The notes beneath the pieces were generated by a model. The model was not told where the DNA came from, made no database searches, and was given only the letters and a program-made list of their open reading frames with translations. Source: Istiophorus platypterus (lineage: Eukaryota; Chordata; Actinopteri; Istiophoriformes; Istiophoridae). From it: 64,000 nt of DNA. Numbering within the stretch: position 1 is the stretch's first letter; each line of letters opens with the position of its first letter. The translations under genes were made by a program, and so were the position numbers. The stretch lies in the NCBI GenBank assembly GCA_016859345.1, contig CM029126.1:16034027-16098026 (forward strand), written 5' to 3'. Below are positions 59,801 through 64,000 of the stretch, piece by piece.

Positions 59801-62518
59801 ACCTACTACTGGAAAGCTATCTGCCTAAAAGCATTGCTTTGCTGGATGCTAACTCTTTGATCCTATTAAGCGTGGGTTTAAGCTGAGGAGGTGTGGGAAA
59901 TGCCTTGTCAACAGTGTAACTTGTGTTATTTCTTAGCAAAAACAGGAACCATTTCAGAAAGATCTGATTCACCTCATAAACAGGTCAATAATGTGAAAAT
60001 GTGGTAAGTACAAAGGATATCTGGCAGGGCTTTCTTGAATGGCTTGTACAAGGCTTTTACCTGCTTGAGAACCTGAAGAGAAAAACAATTTAGGGGAAAA
60101 AAATTAAAAGCTGTTTTTAATAACACAACAGGAACACCATACAACTACTGAGTGATATTTGTGTCTTTTTGCAAAGTGAGAATACTTACGCAGAGTAATG
60201 TGGGTGATAACACAGCCAAAAATAAAAGATGTCAGAAACGACAAGGAGATGATGAAGCTGTAAAAAAAGCGGTAATTGCGTTTCCCCACACAGTTCCCCA
60301 CCCATGGGCAATGGTGGTCAAATCGTTCTGAGGGTGGAAAAACAGCATATACACACCAGTGATTAGAGGTGAGTTTTTAAAGTATTTATAAAGGTATAAC
60401 GGAAAGAAGTCAGCATATCTAATGTCTTGGGTATATTATTAGCTTTCTGAAATCTACTCCTACTTCCTCTACTTTATGCAGATCTTTTTTTTACCTAAGA
60501 AGCATAAAAAGTATCTAACACATTGCACTGTATATTAAATTTTTCATATCAGTGAAGCTGAGGGGAAAGACTAGAGGCCTCCTAAGCCAATCTGATGGAC
60601 TGGCATCAGGTGGATCCAAGTATATTTGCTATGTATTGGCTACCGTGCATGACCATTTAATTAGATACAATTTACAGTACAACTGAAAGCAATCCAATAC
60701 AACTGTTCTATCCATATTTTTTTGGACACTATCACTGAGGCACTGATTCAATTATATGTTTTAGCATCAATGTTATAAATAGAGGTAATGCTGTACTGGA
60801 CAGTGTTACATTGAGGGGTGTTTCTGATAGTCTGCCTCCCTCTCAATATGATGTAGTCCAGTACAACAAAACAAGTGACCTAAATATATAACAGAATTTA
60901 CACATTTCTGACAATTTCACCAAAAACTGAACATTATAAAGGTTGTAAAAGTTGAATTTATGTCCGAGCTGCTGTACTGGATTCAATCAGTTTATACAGG
61001 TGTCTAATAAAATGTTAGAGTGTACTGTGCTTATACAAAGCAATAACCCCACAATTGATGTACTCATGTTAAAAGCAATATCTCACTACTACTTGAGAAA
61101 CACAATCACTCCCATCCTACGATAATATACAACACATGAAGAATTTGTTCAGCAGTTATCAGTGAGGCAACAAGGACACTCTGTAGTCACAAACTGCTTC
61201 CTGTACCACTTAATGGAAAAATGTAAAAGTCCTGCACACACCAATACATAGATGACTTTCAATATTTTATAAACAGAATGCACTTTGAAAATAGGTTTTC
61301 ACAAATCCAATGTGAATTCATTTCAATTGTGGTAAGTGTTGTCAGACAGTAAACTGTTAAGAGGTCTCAGTCTGAGTATTGTTTTGTAGATCTGTCCATT
61401 TTGTATCAATACGTTTCAACAGGCGATCAGTATAGTACGTTCCTCTTGGCAATGATATTAAGTTGTTGAGTTTAATTTGAGCAGTCGGAATAAGCGTTAA
61501 TTTCACAAGACATCCTTACCAACACAGTTGTCACACAGGCTGCAGTGGGAGGTCCGAGGAGGGCGGAACATTTTACAGGTGAAGCAGTATTTGAGCTTTA
61601 CCACCTGCTGGTTGATGAGGATCTCCTTTGTCCGTGGAGGGGGGCGATATGTAGAGGATCCTGAGGTATCTTAAAATAGTGAAGTACAAACAGGGAGACT
61701 CACTATGACTCAGACATTCCATCTAAACAGTTTACACAAATACCAATCAAATATAATGATATGGGGCACATAGACACAAATAAGGCCCTGTCTGGCTTTT
61801 GTGCTATTCAACCACGATAGCTAGAGTAAGCTGCTTAGGTGTTGGTCTGCACTTTAAAGACAAACACGTCCATCAGAGATCCCCCATATGGCAAAGCTCC
61901 TTTACCCCATCTGTCCCACAGTGAGCATGCGATTCCAGTATGTGCATTTTACCTATCTGCTTCTCTATGTCAGCGGCCTCATCTGGGGTGGCCCTCGGTA
62001 GGATGCCTGGGTCTGTAAAGCTGGTTCTCAGCAAGGAGATGACCACAAACACGAAGAGCACCCCACCAATCAGAGGTATGAAGATGGTCAGATGCTCCAC
62101 CAGGAATGGGCAACTGTAAGAGACACAAAGATGAGCTATTTTCAGTCAAAGTCAACTTCACTCCTTAGGTATGGCCTCGATGCAATTATTAGAATAAATC
62201 TAATAAAGCATAATGCAGGCGCACCCTCCACTGCCATGTCAGTGAGGATCTCTCATGTTACAACAGGACATTTCTAGTGACTTACTCGAATGCAAAGAAA
62301 AGGCCACAAGTGACAACAATAAGGCCCAGTGTCAGAGGAAGGACACCGCTCTGTCTGGCCAGGATGATCCGTCCATCGCAGAAAAACCTGTTCTTCCCCG
62401 GGAAAACCTCCCATTTCCTCTGCGGATGCTGCGCTTTCTTCTCGGCGCGGCTCTGCGTCGCCGAGGGCGACACCGACAGCGCCCGCGGGTCGATCTGCTG
62501 GTACTCGCAGTTCTTCAT
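55827..62518 (-). CDS. zdhhc18: DHHC palmitoyltransferase ZDHHC18 (9 coding exons, 464 aa)
   Basis: ZDHHC18 is a multi-pass Golgi-type membrane enzyme that attaches palmitate to cysteines of target proteins such as Ras family members. Coding exons are 62286-62518, 61953-62113, 61520-61669, 60190-60327, 60021-60072, 58781-58883, 58571-58683, 58233-58338 and 55827-56165 (1395 nt, divisible by 3). Seen: N-terminus MKNCEYQQIDPRAL; RKWEVFPGKNRFFCDGRI; TM1 near residues 58-77; TM2 near 82-104; the cysteine-rich domain from CFTCKMFRPPRTSHCSLCDN into ERFDHHCPWVGNCVGKRNYR with catalytic C188; TM3 and TM4 around SFIISLSFLTSFIFGCVITH and VVELVICFFSIWSILGLSGF; the TTxE motif in TTNED; and a variable serine/proline-rich tail ending IGFIPLP. 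ELVICFFSIWSILGLSGFHT matches ZDHHC18 better than ZDHHC14. The tail is longer than in human ZDHHC18 (388 aa) and resembles ZDHHC14 in layout. The start codon matches the family; an upstream in-frame ATG exists at 62605. Confidence 0.94.
56843..56884. repeat. (GA)n microsatellite
   Basis: GA-rich tract with about 13 consecutive GA units in zdhhc18 intron 8. Confidence 0.9.
57002..57035 (-). other. zdhhc18: Candidate 34-nt cassette exon in zdhhc18
   Basis: Flanked by a good acceptor (CCTGCACAG) and a good donor (GTAAGAG) between exons 8 and 9. Included in phase 0 it would add PEGHCCM and stop, removing the exon 9 tail. May be chance. Confidence 0.25.
57200..57223. repeat. Poly-A tract
   Basis: About 24 consecutive A on the plus strand. 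No retrotransposon body was recognised upstream of it. Confidence 0.9.
57379..57482 (+). repeat. Left arm of 104-bp inverted repeat
   Basis: Matches the reverse complement of 60409-60512 at 101 of 104 positions, with no gaps; the three mismatches lie within 57400-57422. Located in zdhhc18 intron 8. Confidence 0.95.
58233..58338 (-). CDS. zdhhc18: zdhhc18 coding exon 8
   Basis: 106 nt. (S)LIDRRGFLPPDEAIPAAS then EIELPLFAAKNDTHM, ending phase 0 at donor GTAGGA. 'SLIDRRGF' is conserved in ZDHHC14 and ZDHHC18. Confidence 0.92.
58571..58683 (-). CDS. zdhhc18: zdhhc18 coding exon 7
   Basis: 113 nt. IKGSWSSKRGAEESGNPYSY then NSIITNCCVTLCGPLPP, the conserved cytosolic region after TM4. Acceptor is ATGCAG and donor is GTGAGT. 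Confidence 0.95.
58781..58883 (-). CDS. zdhhc18: zdhhc18 coding exon 6 (TM4 and TTxE motif)
   Basis: 103 nt. VVELVICFFSIWSILGLSGF then HTYLVASNLTTNED. Begins after an AC acceptor; donor is GTAAGT. Confidence 0.95.
58884..60020 (-). other. zdhhc18: U12-type AT-AC intron in zdhhc18 (1137 bp)
   Basis: Perfect ATATCCTT donor at 60020-60013. TGCCTTGAC (8/9 to the U12 branch consensus) has its branch A at 58899, 15 nt from the terminal AC at 58885-58884. Joining gives QESPAS-VVELVICFF, matching human ETPAS-VLELVICFF. No GT-AG pair reproduces this junction. Confidence 0.88.
59225..59345 (-). mobile_element. Teleost hAT-type miniature repeat fragment in the zdhhc18 U12 intron
   Basis: Short eroded piece with 'TTTTACTCAAGTAAACTGCA' and 'AACACTTGAGTAAATGTACG'. 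Confidence 0.5.
60021..60072 (-). CDS. zdhhc18: zdhhc18 coding exon 5 (small exon, ends at U12-type donor)
   Basis: 52 nt. (R)SQAGKSLVQAIQESPA(S), corresponding to RAQGSNFLSTLKETPAS in human ZDHHC18. Acceptor is CTTCAG; the exon ends directly at ATATCCTT. Confidence 0.87.
60190..60327 (-). CDS. zdhhc18: zdhhc18 coding exon 4 (DHHC active site and TM3)
   Basis: 138 nt. ERFDHHCPWVGNCVGKRNYR then FFYSFIISLSFLTSFIFGCV. Contains the DHHC catalytic motif. Acceptor is CCTCAG and donor is GTAAGT. Confidence 0.97.
60328..61519 (-). other. zdhhc18: zdhhc18 intron 3 (1.2 kb)
   Basis: Contains the right arm of the inverted repeat at 60409-60512, only about 80 bp upstream of exon 4. No other feature recognised. 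Confidence 0.85.
60409..60512 (-). repeat. Right arm of 104-bp inverted repeat
   Basis: Reverse complement of the arm at 57379-57482, located in zdhhc18 intron 3. The arms bracket exons 4 to 8 with 2926 bp between them. Confidence 0.95.
61520..61669 (-). CDS. zdhhc18: zdhhc18 coding exon 3 (first half of cysteine-rich domain)
   Basis: 150 nt. YRPPPRTKEILINQQVVKLK, YCFTCKMFRPPRTSHCSLCD, NCV. Zinc-binding Cys/His residues present. Donor is GTAAGG. Confidence 0.96.
61953..62113 (-). CDS. zdhhc18: zdhhc18 coding exon 2 (TM2 and DPG motif)
   Basis: 161 nt. CPFLVEHLTIFIPLIGGVLF, then RTSFTDPGILPRATPDEAAD; the DPG motif of DHHC enzymes is present. Acceptor is TTACAG and donor is GTAAAA. Confidence 0.95.
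62286..62518 (-). CDS. zdhhc18: zdhhc18 coding exon 1
   Basis: Residues 1-77 plus two bases. MKNCEYQQIDPRAL to TM1 (GVLPLTLGLIVVTCGLFFAF). Donor is GTAAGT. GC-rich. Confidence 0.92.
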
Positions 62519-63300
62519 CACGCAAGCGGTGTCCGGGGGGCTCGGAGGTAGCGAAAAGGCACACGCGAAAAAACTCTCTCCGCTCGGAGCGTTTCCCCCC
62601 CCCAAAGAAATAAAACAAAAAACACCGCTCTCAAGACTGAGTCATTGCACATTGATGTGTTTTGCCTGTTCGTTTAGCGTTCAGTTGCCCATCCTGAAAG
62701 CTAACGCGAGCGAGCTAGCTAGCGTACCAGCAAAGGCATTCTTCTCCGTAGTTGAGTTTAACGACCTGATTCAGCTCCAGAGCGGACCCGAGGTCAGCTA
62801 CCATCTTCGGCAGCTGTATCAAAGCTTTTTCATAAACATCAGCGCTCGTTTTGGGTAAAATCGCTTCGCCTTTTGTCCGGAATTCGCCACAGGCGGACAA
62901 ACGGGTTTTCGGCTCAAGCTTCTTGGGGGAGTTCACGTTTCCTTCTCTCTCTCTCTCGCCGTCGGCCAACCTACGTCACGTCACGCACGTCACGCACGTC
63001 ACGTCACGGCGCGGACGTCACGGCGCGGAAGTCGACGTGTCCCGCCCGGGACTCACCGCTGCTTTGAAACGACTCGAACCCCGCAGGTGCGCCGCGGAGA
63101 TGATTTGTAGATCAGCGCGGCGGCTAATCTCCGGACGGACGCGGGCAGCGCCGTCAGCTCCCGGACGCTGTTCATTAAAAGCCCGCAGGGGAAAAACACA
63201 ACGATTTATCGAAGACAAGCAAAACAAGCGGCGGGTGTTAAGTGGCCGGAACACCGAGCTCAGGCCTTCGGTAATTTGGGGGGATTTTTCGGGAGGTTAA
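62519..63300 (-). promoter_or_regulatory. zdhhc18 promoter and CpG island
   Basis: GC- and CpG-rich DNA around and upstream of exon 1, including 'GCTAACGCGAGCGAGCTAGC' and the CRE cluster at 62973-63020. The transcription start is not determinable. Plus-strand ORFs here are low-complexity and unlike known proteins. Confidence 0.6.
62973..63020. promoter_or_regulatory. Cluster of six CREB/ATF-type TGACGT sites
   Basis: ACGTCA (TGACGT on the minus strand) at 62973, 62978, 62987, 62996, 63001 and 63015. Several read CACGTCAC, so they overlap CACGTG-like cores. They lie about 455-500 bp upstream of the zdhhc18 start codon in a CpG island. Confidence 0.65.
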
Positions 63301-64000
63301 TAGACCTGGAGGGTGTCAATAAATATGTAGACGTGGTAACTTAATAGGCTGATGACAATAATATTTCATAGACCCCCAGGGGCCCCGGAATTCCTCGGTA
63401 ATTTGATTAATTAATCTGATACATACACGGTACTGCATAATGATGCACTCCACTATTGAGAAAAAAAAATAGTGGAATCTAAAATTGAGCTTCATCTTTT
63501 ATTTATTCATTTTTATTTAATGATTGGCAAAAAGTAGCATTTCTGCTGCACCTCACCGTGGTTGCTAAGCAAGGAAGGGACCGGGGAAAGCATTACAGCC
63601 AGGGTATCATTGATCTCTCTGGTTATTTATTTATTCATCTAACTATTTCTAGACTGTCAGCAGCCTTTCTTCGGGTGAAGAGGTACTTTTGAGGATTCAG
63701 TGACATTTACCGATAAACTACGCTTGAGATGGTTCAGAAAGAGGAGGTTCAGTTCCTCCTTTCCACATGTTGGAAGTGTCCCCAGCAAGACACTCAACCC
63801 CAAACTGCTCTCTATAGTCAGAACAACACTTTGCATGGTACGTGTGTGTTTCTGTGAATGAGAGGCGAACTGTGAGGTGCCTTCGATACAGGACAAAGAG
63901 CACATTGTATACTTTCTTCAAACAGTCTGAAAGACATCTTTGATTTGTTGGTTTCACACTGAGGTTTCAGTCTTTGTCAGTATGTCACCATGGTAAATAT
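63301..64000. other. Sequence beyond the zdhhc18 promoter, nothing recognised
   Basis: Ordinary AT-balanced DNA with short ORFs only and no domain or repeat family recognised. Confidence 0.6.

Noticed and set aside
60005..60021. GT donor (TTTGTACTT) as the end of zdhhc18 exon 5
   Set aside because: It would add Tyr-Pro and shift the junction away from the conserved PAS-V.ELV; the ATATCCTT site fits exactly.
62518..62605. Upstream in-frame ATG of zdhhc18
   Set aside because: ZDHHC14 and ZDHHC18 begin MK[DN]CEY, which matches the ATG at 62518.
1..64000. CRISPR arrays, tRNA or rRNA genes, bacterial operons, viral genes
   Set aside because: No regularly spaced palindromic repeats, no cloverleaf or rRNA core text and no viral reading frames recognised; the gene structure is vertebrate.

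Overview
The window is vertebrate nuclear DNA, almost certainly from a teleost fish. Supporting signs are three intron-split protein genes with canonical vertebrate splice sites, GC-rich promoters in an AT-rich background, abundant (CA)n microsatellites, remnants of fish-type Tc1 transposons, and several copies of the teleost hAT-type miniature repeat with the 'ACTTAAGTACA' signature. There are no bacterial or phage features.

Layout. All three genes are on the minus strand. (1) 13139-20933: a transcription elongation factor TFIIS gene, best called tcea3, reconstructed here as 21 coding exons (761 aa). (2) 39059-43428: a TENT5/FAM46 non-canonical poly(A) polymerase, best called tent5b, with 2 coding exons (394 aa). 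(3) 55827-62518: a DHHC palmitoyltransferase, zdhhc18, with 9 coding exons (464 aa). The rest (1-12.7 kb, 21-38.5 kb, 43.8-54.2 kb, 63-64 kb) is intergenic DNA with transposon remnants and simple repeats. In human, TENT5B and ZDHHC18 lie close together in 1p36.11 and TCEA3 is a few Mb away in 1p36.12, so the fish segment keeps genes of one ancestral block. The genes have unrelated jobs: RNA polymerase II rescue, mRNA poly(A) tail extension and protein S-palmitoylation. They share synteny, not a pathway.

Most notable observations. (a) The tcea3 linker between domains I and II has grown to about 447 residues. It is built from 11 consecutive exons that are all exact multiples of 3 nt with phase-2 ends. 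They include a recognisable tandem exon duplication and a 179-residue charged exon, with a decayed relative of that exon nearby. (b) Two introns, one in tcea3 and one in zdhhc18, read as U12-type AT-AC introns, with perfect ATATCCTT donors, near-consensus branch sites and AC acceptors. These are the only boundaries I found that restore the conserved proteins. (c) A 104-bp inverted repeat (101/104 identical) sits in the two zdhhc18 introns flanking exons 4-8, an arrangement that favours back-splicing or RNA editing. (d) Six TGACGT sites are packed into 48 bp upstream of zdhhc18. (e) An isolated X-box/CCAAT/TATA promoter-like module lies in the gene desert at 46.85-46.96 kb. Exon boundaries were derived by hand from splice sites, reading phase and family knowledge. 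No alignment or expression data were available.
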